This document shows, piece by piece, positions 1-8,770 of a DNA stretch of 64,000 bases. The position numbers and the translations under genes are program-made. How positions within the stretch are numbered: the first letter of the stretch is position 1; each line of letters starts with the position of its first letter. Below the pieces are notes generated by a model. That model was not told the origin of the DNA, made no database searches, and saw only the letters and a program-made list of their open reading frames with translations. Location: positions 1 through 64,000 of the forward strand of contig NZ_JAEFCD010000017.1 in NCBI RefSeq assembly GCF_016405965.1, read 5' to 3'. Source of the DNA: Alteromonas sp. IB21. Lineage in GTDB: Bacteria; Pseudomonadota; Gammaproteobacteria; Enterobacterales; Alteromonadaceae.

Positions 1-328
1 TAAGCATAGTCATGATCACCCGAGGGAGCCGTATTTCAGACAGCACATACCAATGGGTGGTGTTTGCTGCCGTATTTTCTACCGTATTTGCGCCGCTAAT
101 GAAGTATCTAAGTTGCTGTTCGATATCAATTGGTAAACTGCCGCGGGTTAACCCCACATAAGCACAGGTCAACAGCAATAAGAGTAGTATTCCCATGCCA
201 ATACGTTTTCTCTGTGCGCGGGCATTAATAAGCTGAAGTACAACAGGCGTCAATGAGTAATCGCTTGGGTTATCGCCTAGGTTACCGCTTGGGTTATCAC
301 TGTGCTTAGCTGCGGAAGATAACTGCAT
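1..328 (-). CDS. FecCD-family heme/iron ABC permease, N-terminal part (HmuU-like)
   Basis: This is the start of an inner-membrane permease that would import heme or a siderophore with the binding protein encoded just upstream. The ATG at 328-326 overlaps the stop of the hmuT-like gene by one base (TAATG), which implies translational coupling. About 109 codons are visible: a hydrophilic N-terminus containing a short repeated Asp-Asn-Pro-Ser motif, a first membrane helix rich in Leu, and then a Trp-Tyr-Val-Leu-x-Glu-Ile-Arg-Leu-Pro-Arg segment typical of BtuC/FecCD/HmuU permeases. The rest lies beyond the left edge of the window. The substrate is inferred as heme from the neighbours, since the permease family also moves siderophores and cobalamin. 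Confidence 0.85.
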   Translation of the reverse strand, partial: MQLSSAAKHSDNPSGNLGDNPSDYSLTPVVLQLINARAQRKRIGMGILLLLLLTCAYVGLTRGSLPIDIEQQLRYFISGANTVENTAANTTHWYVLSEIRLPRVIMTML

Positions 329-1287
329 TATTGACTCGTTCCACTGTAAGGAGCTTTTTGCGTTTGCTTAATTTCAATGGCTTTCTCTGCATACTCTGCA
401 ACATGCTGAAGCGCCACATGAAAGCGCGGTGAAAGCCCTAAGCTTATGCTGCTATCCATGGCTTCAACTAGGCAATGTTTACCAGCAAACGTGGCAGCTA
501 ACGCGTGATGTGTGCAAAGTGCCTCCTTCGCACTTTTGCCACGAAGCATGTGCCCTGCTGCAATTACAACATCGGGGTTTTGCATAAGCACAGACTCTGC
601 ATCCATCACTTTGTAACCTTCCACAGCTGAACCAATATTAACGATACCAAGAGTATCGAATAGCGCTTGAGGCACGGTATCTTTACCAGCTACCGTTATT
701 CCCCTGTCATTGTTCGCCACCACAAAGAGCGCTTTGATTTGTGTATTGAACGCTGAGTTTTTATGAGCGTAACGCGCTTTTTGTTGCTCTATCTTCTTTT
801 CTATATGGTGAATTAATTCAATGGCCTGCTCGCTAGCCGCAAGTTTTTTGCCAATGTCTATCACCAAGGCTTTCAAGCCGCTAAGGTTTTTATCCACGTC
901 AAAAGTAGTAACATCTACGCCGGCATGGGCTATTTGTTCAAGCGCAACGCTTGGGCCTGATGCCTCAGCTCCTAATAGCATTGTGGGCTGCTGGGCCAAT
1001 ACCCCTTCCGTGCTAAGCTGACGAAAGTACCCAAGCTTAGTCAAACTTGCTGCTTCTTGTGGAAACATACTGGTACTATCGGTCGCGATTACCCAGCCGC
1101 CTCGCCCCAACGCGAACACAATTTCGGTGATACTGCCGCCAGCAGTGATTATTCGAGGCGGCGCAGTTTGCGTTTCATTTAAAGGGGCGCTAAACGCCCC
1201 TACAGCAAACAAACACCACCCTACCATCACCGTAGAAATAGCTTTTGCGGCTATTGAAGAAAGTGAGAGAGTGTGTTGCAGCATCAT
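328..1287 (-). CDS. hmuT: Periplasmic heme-binding protein, HmuT-like
   Basis: A class III periplasmic binding protein of 319 residues, expected to take heme from the outer-membrane receptor to the permease. A hydrophobic signal sequence ends near residue 34 (after Phe-Ser-Ala). The mature part opens with RIITAGGSITEIVFALG, the characteristic start of HmuT/ChuT proteins, followed by a region with the Tyr-Phe-Arg-Gln-Leu-Ser-Thr-Glu-Gly motif of the family. It starts immediately after the stop of the upstream lipoprotein gene (TAA then ATGATG; either ATG could be used) and overlaps the permease start by one base. It therefore belongs to one transcript with the TonB receptor and lipoprotein. 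Heme as ligand is by family resemblance and context. Confidence 0.88.
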   Translation of the reverse strand: MMLQHTLSLSSIAAKAISTVMVGWCLFAVGAFSAPLNETQTAPPRIITAGGSITEIVFALGRGGWVIATDSTSMFPQEAASLTKLGYFRQLSTEGVLAQQPTMLLGAEASGPSVALEQIAHAGVDVTTFDVDKNLSGLKALVIDIGKKLAASEQAIELIHHIEKKIEQQKARYAHKNSAFNTQIKALFVVANNDRGITVAGKDTVPQALFDTLGIVNIGSAVEGYKVMDAESVLMQNPDVVIAAGHMLRGKSAKEALCTHHALAATFAGKHCLVEAMDSSISLGLSPRFHVALQHVAEYAEKAIEIKQTQKAPYSGTSQ

Positions 1288-2430
1288 TTACTCTCCGGTC
1301 ACAGGGTCAACGCGGAAGCTATAGGCACCTGATGTACCCTCTTCATCGTAATAGCTGGTAATTTGAAACTTATACGTGGTGTCGCCAGCCTGAATTAAAT
1401 AAACCCCAAACTGTGAGTAAAGTAAGTGGCTGGTGCTGTCGTAGAAATACCAGTTGTTCGTACTCATCGCGTATTCACTGACCATCTCTTCACTGAAGCC
1501 ATAATACTGCGCCGCTTCTGTGTCCACGCCGTTATACGTTTGTGCATCGGTGCGAAGTACAGTGGCGTCATCCGCAATAGTCAGTGTAAATTTGCCCGCG
1601 CCGTCTGCGCACGGAATAGTGAGGTCCCAGCCGTCAGCTTGTGTAACCACCTGCTGCAAATCAAAATCTACGTAGACAGCGTCGCTACAACCTACCGCAT
1701 CAAGGGTCAGCGCGACTTCTTCGGCAAAAGTAGTTTGCCCATCAAGAACGCTTTGGTGCATAACACCAAGGGTTATTTCACCAATACCTCGCCCTTCAGT
1801 GACGATATCGGTAACGTGAAACTTTGTGTAGTTGCCGTCTGAAAACACGATGTAATACGTCTCTTCATTTGGCGTTACTACGTGAGTGGTAAAGTCGTAA
1901 TTGTAAAAGGTATCGCCGATGACTTGGGTTTCTGTATCCGTGCTGAACGCTTCAGCTTCTGGGATATCGCTTTCGGTAACAGCCAAGTAATCGTCTAGTT
2001 CGCTGTCTGCGGTCGCATTTAGGAACAGTTCAGATACTGGCGCGCCAGTATCATCATAAAAGTCGCTGTTATTTCCAGTAAAATATAGGCTTACTGGCGT
2101 GTCTTGATGCGTATTTAAGAACACATTAGTACGTTTAAAACCAATATCCCATGTGGTATCCGTTGCGGCTTCTTCATCGGAAAGCGTAAGCTGCGTCTGC
2201 GTATCTAAGTCAAAGTAAACTGCAACAGGCTCTGATGTAGACCCTGTACTAAACGGCCCATAAATGGTTGCTTCTTCGTTTCCACCGTCAGTACTTCCGT
2301 CACCTGAATCTCCGCTGCCATCGGTTACTTCGTCAGGTGTTTCAACTGGGGTGTCATCGCTACTTGAGCCACCACACGCAGTTAGGCCGAATGTCATAGC
2401 AAGCAATAACGCTAAATAGGTCTTATTCAT
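1288..2430 (-). CDS. HmuY-like heme-binding lipoprotein
   Basis: A 380-residue lipoprotein with a lipobox ending in Leu-Thr-Ala-Cys at residue 19, then a low-complexity Gly/Ser/Asp/Glu linker to about residue 55. The body contains two segments of the form Trp-Asp-Ile/Leu (near residues 95 and 268), recalling the repeated Trp-Asp motifs of the HmuY family. HmuY was first described as a hemophore of Porphyromonas and is now seen beside TonB heme receptors in many marine proteobacteria. It lies between the TonB receptor gene and hmuT on the same strand. Heme scavenging at the cell surface is inferred from family and position; individual heme-binding residues cannot be confirmed by eye. Confidence 0.75.
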   Translation of the reverse strand: MNKTYLALLLAMTFGLTACGGSSSDDTPVETPDEVTDGSGDSGDGSTDGGNEEATIYGPFSTGSTSEPVAVYFDLDTQTQLTLSDEEAATDTTWDIGFKRTNVFLNTHQDTPVSLYFTGNNSDFYDDTGAPVSELFLNATADSELDDYLAVTESDIPEAEAFSTDTETQVIGDTFYNYDFTTHVVTPNEETYYIVFSDGNYTKFHVTDIVTEGRGIGEITLGVMHQSVLDGQTTFAEEVALTLDAVGCSDAVYVDFDLQQVVTQADGWDLTIPCADGAGKFTLTIADDATVLRTDAQTYNGVDTEAAQYYGFSEEMVSEYAMSTNNWYFYDSTSHLLYSQFGVYLIQAGDTTYKFQITSYYDEEGTSGAYSFRVDPVTGE

Positions 2431-2527
2431 GTGTTTTCCTTTTTTTAAATTCGCTGTGTTAAGCAGCGGGTTTTATTTATTGGTTTAATTTGTTGGTCTA
2501 GGTTTTTAACCTAAGTTTTTGGTCCGA

Positions 2528-2557
2528 TTTTTTTTGGGGCCGTTTTTTTTGGGGCCG
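2528..2557. repeat. Perfect tandem duplication of a 15-bp unit
   Basis: Two adjacent identical copies of TTTTTTTTGGGGCCG occupy 2528-2542 and 2543-2557, in the spacer between the TonB receptor gene and the lipoprotein gene. The surrounding 230 bases are unusually rich in T runs on the plus strand. On the transcribed strand this gives A-tracts separated by GGCCCC boxes. The spacer may set the relative expression of receptor and lipoprotein, or may simply be prone to slippage. Confidence 0.8.
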
Positions 2558-2658
2558 TCTTTTTGAAAGTGGCGCCTTGTCAGTTTGATATCTGTCGTTA
2601 GGTGTTTTTTTGTTCTCAAACGTTTTTTCTATGTCGGTGCTTTCGTTTTATGGTCATT

Positions 2659-4605
2659 TCAATACTGGTAACTCACGCCCAAATATAATCGCCTTGCAGC
2701 AATGGGCCTTGCGTCGAAAGCCCCCGCTAAAAGTGCCTCGGTTGAGCGATGTTCATCGGTGAGGTTTTCAAGTCCGAGGCGCGCTTGCCACTGAGGCGTG
2801 AACTGGTGCTGTACGACCGCGTTTAGCGTGGTAAAGCTATCTTTCGCTATTGAGCTATAGCCAATAGAAGGTGACACATTTCCCTCATGCACACCGTAAA
2901 GCTGTAGACTGGTGTCGGTATGACTAAACTGATAGGTAACAGACGCTTTAACTAAGTGGGTAGGACGTTCAGGCAAGCGCTGCGAACTGCCGTCTTCGGC
3001 AACTAGGTAGCTGTAATTCAATTGCCACTGCCAATTGTCATCTTGCGCGCTAGCGCTTAAATCAGCGCCGTATAGGGTAGCTTCATCAATATTTTGATAA
3101 ACAGAGATATCTAAACCCGCGTCTTGCGATGCATCGAGGTCTACCGCCGTGGTAATGAAATCATCAGCTTTGGTGTAATGAAGGTTTATATCGACCTGAT
3201 ATAACCAGTCACTTTTGGTAGGCGTTAATCTAAGGTTTGTGCCTACGTTAGCATTTAGCGCTGTTTCAGGCGTAAGTGCGTCGTTGCCAAGCACCATGTA
3301 ACCTAAGTTACTGTGGTCGAATACGTAATAGCGCTCCTTAAGATTGGGCACGCGATAGCTACTGCCCACGCCAGCACGAAGTTGCCAAGAAGTATTTTCA
3401 GCGTTAAATGACTGGCTTGCACTTGCTTTAAACGCGGTATGCCAGCCAAAATCAGAATCGTTTTGTATTCTTGCGCCCGCTAAAAGCTGGGTGTGGTTTT
3501 GCTGCCAGTTCCCTTGTAAATAAAGCTCGGCACTTTCCCGGCTCACATCGTCAACTTCAACCGTGCCAGTACTGAGGTTTAGCTGGTCCAGCGAGTCGCC
3601 ATGTAAAACAACCCCGCCTACCCACTCAATATCTTTGGTAGAATAAATTTTCTGCGCTTCTAGTTCCGCAAGCTGGATATCGGTTTGACGCAACCCATTG
3701 CTGTTACCGCTTTCTTCATCATGTGAAAGATAGCGCGTATTGATATGCCAATCGTATTGTTGCTCTAAGCGGATATCATGCTGCCATTGGGTAACATTAG
3801 AAAGGTAGCTGATGATAGTGGCTTGACCGGGTATTGATGATTGAGGCTTGTCTTTTTGTTCATCCAACCACTGCCCTTTGTATTGAACGCTCACGCTGTT
3901 TATCAATGTAGATAACGACATTTGCACGAAGGATTTATCTACCGCGCCTCCATCTTGTGATGTAGTTTCGCCGTCGTAATCAAAACCCGGGTTGGTAATC
4001 TTCTGAGCCGTTATGCCAAGCTGCCAATCACTAATTGCTTTCGCTGCAGTGATCCTAGCCGTGTGCCCGAATTCATCACCTTCAATTGCATCATCGGTAA
4101 AGTATGATGCCTCGTAATCTGCTGAGAACTGCGACCCTTCCACCTTCTCGGTAATGATATTGATAACACCACCCATGGCAGAGCTGCCGTAAAGTACTGA
4201 TGCCGCGCCACGCACTATTTCAATTTGTTTAATATTGGCAACGCTAATTTGGTCAAGGTCGACGGAAGAGCCTGTGGGAGAAATAATAGGTTGGCCGTTA
4301 ATTAACACCAACACATGATCGCCATTGAAGCCGTTTAGCTGAACGTTGTAGCCGTCTTTTTGACTTCGCCTAACCACAACGCCCGGCATCACCTCAAGCA
4401 CTTGGCGCAAGGTACCTTTACTTAGTCGCGTAATCGCCGCTTTATCTACTACATCAACCTTTACGGGCGAAGAAGCCAATAGTTTAGGTGTCCTAGTACC
4501 TGTCACCACAACGCGCTCAAGGGCATCTTCTGCTAATACTGGAAAAGACAAAGGAAGGCTAACGACGACCAGAAGGGAAGGTACAAAGCGGGCTTGTTTC
4601 ATCAA
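2659..4605 (-). CDS. TonB-dependent outer-membrane heme receptor
   Basis: A 648-residue TonB-dependent receptor. It has a signal peptide cleaved near Ala-25, a TonB-box-like segment (LERVVVTGTR), a plug domain with the Gly-Ala-Ala-Ser-Val-Leu-Tyr-Gly-Ser and Gly-Gly-Val-Ile-Asn-Ile-Ile motifs, then a 22-strand barrel ending in Tyr-Gln-Tyr. In the barrel, a Tyr-Arg-Val-Pro-Asn-Leu-Lys-Glu-Arg-Tyr stretch followed by an Asp-Ala-Leu-Thr-Pro-Glu motif matches the FRAP/NPNL region of heme receptors. It heads the minus-strand unit receptor, HmuY-like lipoprotein, hmuT, permease, and a Fur-box-like palindrome precedes it. Heme is the likely substrate from context; a siderophore cannot be excluded. 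Confidence 0.87.
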   Translation of the reverse strand: MMKQARFVPSLLVVVSLPLSFPVLAEDALERVVVTGTRTPKLLASSPVKVDVVDKAAITRLSKGTLRQVLEVMPGVVVRRSQKDGYNVQLNGFNGDHVLVLINGQPIISPTGSSVDLDQISVANIKQIEIVRGAASVLYGSSAMGGVINIITEKVEGSQFSADYEASYFTDDAIEGDEFGHTARITAAKAISDWQLGITAQKITNPGFDYDGETTSQDGGAVDKSFVQMSLSTLINSVSVQYKGQWLDEQKDKPQSSIPGQATIISYLSNVTQWQHDIRLEQQYDWHINTRYLSHDEESGNSNGLRQTDIQLAELEAQKIYSTKDIEWVGGVVLHGDSLDQLNLSTGTVEVDDVSRESAELYLQGNWQQNHTQLLAGARIQNDSDFGWHTAFKASASQSFNAENTSWQLRAGVGSSYRVPNLKERYYVFDHSNLGYMVLGNDALTPETALNANVGTNLRLTPTKSDWLYQVDINLHYTKADDFITTAVDLDASQDAGLDISVYQNIDEATLYGADLSASAQDDNWQWQLNYSYLVAEDGSSQRLPERPTHLVKASVTYQFSHTDTSLQLYGVHEGNVSPSIGYSSIAKDSFTTLNAVVQHQFTPQWQARLGLENLTDEHRSTEALLAGAFDARPIAARRLYLGVSYQY

Positions 4606-4618
4606 TAATTCTTTTAAT

Positions 4619-4637
4619 GCAAATGATAATGATTTGC
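4619..4637 (-). promoter_or_regulatory. Fur box
   Basis: The 19-bp palindrome GCAAATGATAATGATTTGC lies 14 bp upstream of the heme-receptor start codon. It agrees with the classical Fur consensus at about 14 of 19 positions and is symmetric in its own right. Iron-responsive repression of the heme operon is the expected consequence (inference). Confidence 0.82.
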
Positions 4638-4836
4638 GTTTGATCTTATTTATTTAAAACCGCTTTGCAAGGGAAATTGTTAACCGCTCTCATGAAAAAT
4701 GCCTAAACCTCTAATAAATAAGACTTTTAAAATGCTATTTAGAGGGTAAAAAAAGAAATCGAGGAGTAAACAAACTTGGCAAGAAAATTGATTCACAAGG
4801 TAGGTATTAATGTAACAACAACGAGATTTTGACACT

Positions 4837-5040
4837 ATGCGCCTACCTACTAAACAACTTATCAATAAAATCGAAAACCTGTCTAATGGCCTTACGCCGG
4901 CACAGTTATCTAGCTTCCTTGATATTATTGATGCTATGACAGCATTAGTTGAAGAAGCAGGCGAATTTAAGGAAAGCAATAAGGATAACAAAAAGGCGAA
5001 AGCTGCACCCACGCCAGTAGTATCTAACGCTGTTCATTAG
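4837..5040 (+). CDS. Small hypothetical protein, 67 aa
   Basis: A free-standing 67-codon frame between the divergent heme operon and the EamA transporter. The predicted protein is hydrophilic, with a helical Leu/Ile-rich middle (Leu-Ser-Ser-Phe-Leu-Asp-Ile-Ile-Asp-Ala) and a Lys/Ala/Pro-rich tail. It has no signal peptide or membrane segment. No strong Shine-Dalgarno sequence precedes the ATG, which lowers confidence. It is called mainly because it is the only sizeable frame in an otherwise empty 500-bp interval and has a plausible soluble composition. I do not recognise the family. Confidence 0.5.
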   Translation: MRLPTKQLINKIENLSNGLTPAQLSSFLDIIDAMTALVEEAGEFKESNKDNKKAKAAPTPVVSNAVH

Positions 5041-5131
5041 TCGGATTGAGCGAGCCTTTTCAACCAAAGGTTGATTAAAGCTGTACATTGAAATACTTTA
5101 GCGCGCGTCTTATTTTGAAGAAGAGAATCGC

Positions 5132-5995
5132 GTGTTTTATTTAATAGCAGTTACCGTTCTATGGGCATTTTCCTTTTCGCTTATTGGTGAATTTTTAGCA
5201 GGCTCAGTAGACAGTTATTTTGCTGTTTTGACACGCATTGTGCTCGCCACACTGGTTTTCCTTCCCTTTCTTAAGCCGGCATTATTAAACCTTAAACAAA
5301 AGGCGATCCTGGCGAGTTTAGGTGCTGTGCAGTTAGGGTTAATGTACATCTTCTTTTATCACGCATTTTTGTTTTTAAGCGTGCCAGAAGTGTTGCTTTT
5401 CACCATTTTTACACCGCTTTACGTAGCCATTTTAAACGACGCACTCTTTAAGCGCTTCACCCCGTTTTACTTGTTGTGTGCACTTATCGCCACAGCAGGT
5501 GCAGCCATTATTCGTTTTAACGGCATTAGCGATAATTACTGGCTTGGCTTTGCCATTGTTCAAGGTGCTAACTTTTCCTTTGCGCTAGGACAGGTGGGTT
5601 ATAAAAAACTTACCTCTACCTTCAAAACACAAGTGCCCTATCACAACGTGTTTGCGTGGTTTTATTTAGGCGCACTGGCTATAGCACTACCTGCTTTCTT
5701 CATTTTTGGTAACACTAGCCAACTGCCGCAGAATGCTCAGCAGTGGGGCATATTGTTGTGGTTAGGTATCGTGGCATCGGGGCTTGGGTATTACTTTTGG
5801 AATCAAGGCGCGCTGAAAGTATCAGGAGGCACATTAGCCATCATGAACAACGCGCTTATTCCAGCAGGGCTTGTGGTTAATTTACTTCTTTGGCAAAAAG
5901 ACACTGACTTTTCTCGCCTATTTCTTGGCGGTGCTATCATTGCTTTTGCACTTTGGATGTCTCATCAGTACAGCAAGAAACAGCGGCTGTCGTAA
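5132..5995 (+). CDS. EamA/DMT-superfamily transporter
   Basis: A 287-residue inner-membrane carrier with about ten hydrophobic helices, in the two-fold repeated EamA arrangement of the drug/metabolite transporter superfamily. It begins with MFYLIAVTVLWAFSFSLIGE, the helix-1 pattern of the carboxylate/amino-acid/amine exporter branch. The start is GTG at 5132, preceded by a purine-rich GAAGAAGAGA. It is monocistronic and converges on the DUF6314 gene with only 19 bp between the stops. The substrate cannot be told from sequence; amino acids, amines or nucleotide-sugar-like metabolites are exported by relatives. Confidence 0.85.
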   Translation: MFYLIAVTVLWAFSFSLIGEFLAGSVDSYFAVLTRIVLATLVFLPFLKPALLNLKQKAILASLGAVQLGLMYIFFYHAFLFLSVPEVLLFTIFTPLYVAILNDALFKRFTPFYLLCALIATAGAAIIRFNGISDNYWLGFAIVQGANFSFALGQVGYKKLTSTFKTQVPYHNVFAWFYLGALAIALPAFFIFGNTSQLPQNAQQWGILLWLGIVASGLGYYFWNQGALKVSGGTLAIMNNALIPAGLVVNLLLWQKDTDFSRLFLGGAIIAFALWMSHQYSKKQRLS

Positions 5996-6014
5996 ACCGC
6001 AGCGAAGCGCTTGA

Positions 6015-6506
6015 CTATAAAGGGCTATACTCGCTAATCATGGTATAGTCTTTGCGCGGGCCTTTGACCTGCCATGTTGAGCGCCACACTGGCAACTTTG
6101 CGAAGTCATAGCGCACTACGTAGTTGTCATCGCCGCATAAGTGTTCGGCATTCGGGTTGCTCGCACTAAATGTATGAAAATAACGTTCATCGTCAAACAA
6201 AACATCGAACACACCATGCTGTGACTGTTGCCAAAAATAGCGGCGCTCGGCAGGCATAATGTTTCCATTTGGCGCGGTTACTTCGCCCTGCTCGTAATAA
6301 TTTAGCGTCGGTTTCTCCCACGCAGGCTCCCAACAAAAAGCAGCTGTCCCAACAAACGAAAAAGTATCCCCGTTTTGCTGGATAATTTCCCGACGCAAAT
6401 GCCAGCGCCCTACGAAGTCGTCAAGAGACGCGGGGCCCTTAGAAGGCGCTGACAACGTCGATACGCTGGGGCTAGATGACACCTTAGAGCCTGTCATATA
6501 ATACAT
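6015..6506 (-). CDS. DUF6314 family protein
   Basis: A 163-residue cytosolic protein. After a Ser/Pro-rich N-terminus of about 28 residues, it shows the family pattern Phe-x-Gly-x-Trp-x-Leu-x-Arg-x-Ile, then Tyr-Tyr-Glu-Gln-Gly-Glu, Arg-Arg-Tyr-Phe-Trp, a His-Leu-Cys-Gly-Asp-Asp stretch, and a C-terminal Val-Lys-Gly-Pro-Arg-Lys-Asp-Tyr. I recognise this as the DUF6314 pattern, a lipocalin-like beta-barrel fold of unknown function. It converges with the transporter gene and lies downstream of a TonB receptor on the same strand (64-bp gap), so it might be cotranscribed with that receptor. Confidence 0.7.
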   Translation of the reverse strand: MYYMTGSKVSSSPSVSTLSAPSKGPASLDDFVGRWHLRREIIQQNGDTFSFVGTAAFCWEPAWEKPTLNYYEQGEVTAPNGNIMPAERRYFWQQSQHGVFDVLFDDERYFHTFSASNPNAEHLCGDDNYVVRYDFAKLPVWRSTWQVKGPRKDYTMISEYSPL

Positions 6507-6570
6507 CCAATCACTTCATAATTAATCAGACCAAGCAATAGTAAGCACTTACAATAAGCGTACTTCCCTA

Positions 6571-8445
6571 CTACCAAAAATAGGTCACGGTAGCCGAATA
6601 CTGTTCGCCCCGCCCTGGCGTACCGGGAATTTCTTCAAATCGTTCATCCCAAAAGTTATCAACTGCCAGTACTAGGTTTAACCCTTCAATTTGAGCCGGT
6701 GAATAGGTGAGCGTAACGTGTGAGAAGAACGCCTTATCACTGCCGTTTCTAAGCGCGTTGGTTTCTTGCTTGCGCCACTCGTTGTCTATGCGGATTTCAA
6801 TCGTGTCGCTTGCAAACCATACCAGTCCAAGGGTTGCTCTATGCGGTGGATAGTTTAGCGCGTAAAAACTCGCATCCACACCCTCAATGCCGTAGTCTTC
6901 TGACTTATCAAGATAGGTATAACTGGCAACCACATCCGCATTATCAAAGCGCTTAATCGCAATTAATTCAAACCCTAGCGTTTCAATATCTACGGGGTTT
7001 GCGCTGCGTGCCGAGGTGGAATCGAAACTATAAGTCCAGTCGGTCAACTCGTTGTCCCAGCGATAGAAAACGGCGGTATCAACTTTCCATGATTGCTCAT
7101 CAAACGACGCGCCAAGCTCGAGGTTTTTACTCACCTCTCGCTGTAGCTGATTATTACTTCTGAACAAGCCACTCGTGGTGCTGCCGCCCACTGCAGTATA
7201 GCCGGCCACTTGAGTCGCTTCTGCATACGAAAGGTATAAACTGCGCGAGGCATTATCGCCAGTTTGCGTAAACCAGTGAATATCGCCCACAAAAGACAGC
7301 CGGTCTTCATCGCGATTAGTATCATCAAACGCGCCACCTAAGCGCACGGTAATCGACTCCTTAGTGTTTAGCTGGGTACGATACTCTGGCACCACACTAA
7401 TTTTGTAGTAGTCGCGGGAAGTGAAGTTATTTTCTAGCGTGGTCGATTCAATGTCGTCTGCGGTGATTTGCGCGGAGTAGTTGATACCCAATCTTGGCGA
7501 TACGTTGTGCGCGCCAGAAAGCGCGAGTGATTTTACCTGCGTTTCGTGGAACGCCTGAAAACTTTCTGGGTTTTCGCGCGAAAATACATAGTGGTCATCG
7601 TTTTCCCTGTAATAACCCGATACCTCAAAGGCACTTTCATTACCCTTTTCACCGTAGCGCTGCTTATGATTTAGCATTACCAAACGCGTTTCAATATCTT
7701 CGGTTTCGTTAACGTCAAAGGGCGTATACAAATTAGGCCAACCGAAGAACTTTTGCTGATAACCATAAAACAAGTCGGTTTGCGAACGCTCGCTTGCTAA
7801 CTGAACGCGACCTAACGCGCGTTCAAATTGGTGATCACCATTGGCAATAGTGCCATCGCTTTCAGAGCGAGAATACTCTCCTTCCACACCCACAGACCAA
7901 GCTGGATAGCTTTTAAGCTGTTGTTTTACTGCGCCGTGAACGCGCTGCAAATTGAAGTTATTGTTGCCCACGCCAACAGATACACTGCCAGCCTCTTGAA
8001 TAGGTTTCCAACCGAAGGACACCGTACCAACAGAGCTATTTACACCATAAAGCGCGTTATCAACACCGGTGAAAATACTCGGCTTAGTCAACATTTCAGG
8101 TGCAATAGGAATTTCAGCAAAATAGTGACCGGTTTGCGGGTCGATTAGCGTTGCGCTACCTACGCGAAAGCCGGTATTTTCGAAGATACCACCGCGGATG
8201 GTGACATCGGCCTGTGCTTCAGCCATGTTTCTTGATTGCAAATCTACCCGCGGGTCGTACTCCAAATTTGAAATAGGCGAGTTAAACGTACCTACTGGCT
8301 TGTTATTCGCAGTCGCCGCCCCTTCAATCGTAATTTTTTCAACGTTCGCCTCAGCCGTTTCTGTAGATATAACATCTACGTTTTCCGTTGCGAAAACAGA
8401 TAAAGGAAGCGCAGATAAAAATAGAGAAAATGTTTTATGAAACAT
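6571..8445 (-). CDS. TonB-dependent receptor, substrate unknown
   Basis: A 624-residue outer-membrane receptor with a signal peptide ending near Phe-Ala-Thr (residue 20), a plug domain containing an Asp-Val-Thr-Ile-Arg-Gly-Gly motif and an Asn-Ala-Leu-Tyr-Gly segment, and a barrel closing with Val-Thr-Tyr-Phe-Trp. A terminal aromatic residue is typical for BAM-dependent insertion. The plug lacks the usual Gly-Gly-x-Ile-Asn-Ile stretch; a Ser-Ser-Val-Gly-Thr-Val-Ser-Phe-Gly sequence occupies that place. The gene is divergent from a siderophore-type receptor. I see no Fur box or cobalamin riboswitch in the 325-bp shared promoter region, so the ligand remains open. Confidence 0.8.
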   Translation of the reverse strand: MFHKTFSLFLSALPLSVFATENVDVISTETAEANVEKITIEGAATANNKPVGTFNSPISNLEYDPRVDLQSRNMAEAQADVTIRGGIFENTGFRVGSATLIDPQTGHYFAEIPIAPEMLTKPSIFTGVDNALYGVNSSVGTVSFGWKPIQEAGSVSVGVGNNNFNLQRVHGAVKQQLKSYPAWSVGVEGEYSRSESDGTIANGDHQFERALGRVQLASERSQTDLFYGYQQKFFGWPNLYTPFDVNETEDIETRLVMLNHKQRYGEKGNESAFEVSGYYRENDDHYVFSRENPESFQAFHETQVKSLALSGAHNVSPRLGINYSAQITADDIESTTLENNFTSRDYYKISVVPEYRTQLNTKESITVRLGGAFDDTNRDEDRLSFVGDIHWFTQTGDNASRSLYLSYAEATQVAGYTAVGGSTTSGLFRSNNQLQREVSKNLELGASFDEQSWKVDTAVFYRWDNELTDWTYSFDSTSARSANPVDIETLGFELIAIKRFDNADVVASYTYLDKSEDYGIEGVDASFYALNYPPHRATLGLVWFASDTIEIRIDNEWRKQETNALRNGSDKAFFSHVTLTYSPAQIEGLNLVLAVDNFWDERFEEIPGTPGRGEQYSATVTYFW

Positions 8446-8770
8446 TGAGTGTCCTAGTTCCTAGTGCTAGTTCATATTCACAAACGCTAAATGCTTTTCA
8501 GGCACCTGACTTTTGCAGGTGCGTAACACGTACTATCACCGATACTGACTTTTATTACGTCGGTTTATAGTGCGTAGTGTAAGTTATGGTTAAGTGTTGG
8601 CTTATCGCTTAAATAAGGTCGCGAAGTGTATAGCATATGTGAGCTTAGGAAAATGTCACTTTTCTGAGTTTAGACCAGTCTCCAACTATAAATTACCTTG
8701 CCAAAAGAAATGAGATAACATAACATTTGTAACCTTTACAAAACCTGTTGAAGACTCGTTAAACCTTCTT
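8446..8770. other. Divergent promoter region between two TonB receptor genes
   Basis: A 325-bp gene-free interval. It contains a short perfect hairpin at 8502-8522 (GCACCTG, 7-nt loop, CAGGTGC) near the minus-strand gene, without a T tract, so it is not an obvious terminator. I looked for cobalamin, TPP and Fur signatures and saw none I would defend. Otherwise it is AT-rich promoter-like DNA. Confidence 0.6.

Noticed and set aside
1426-1842. A 138-codon frame on the plus strand
   Set aside because: It lies wholly antisense to the HmuY-like lipoprotein gene, with no ribosome site or family resemblance.
4680-5012. A 110-codon minus-strand frame
   Set aside because: It is antisense to the small plus-strand gene at 4837 and overlaps the heme-operon promoter; composition is unlike a real protein.
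8446-8770. Cobalamin riboswitch or Fur box in the divergent TonB-receptor region
   Set aside because: I looked for the conserved boxes of both and found no convincing match; the hairpin at 8502-8522 alone is not diagnostic.
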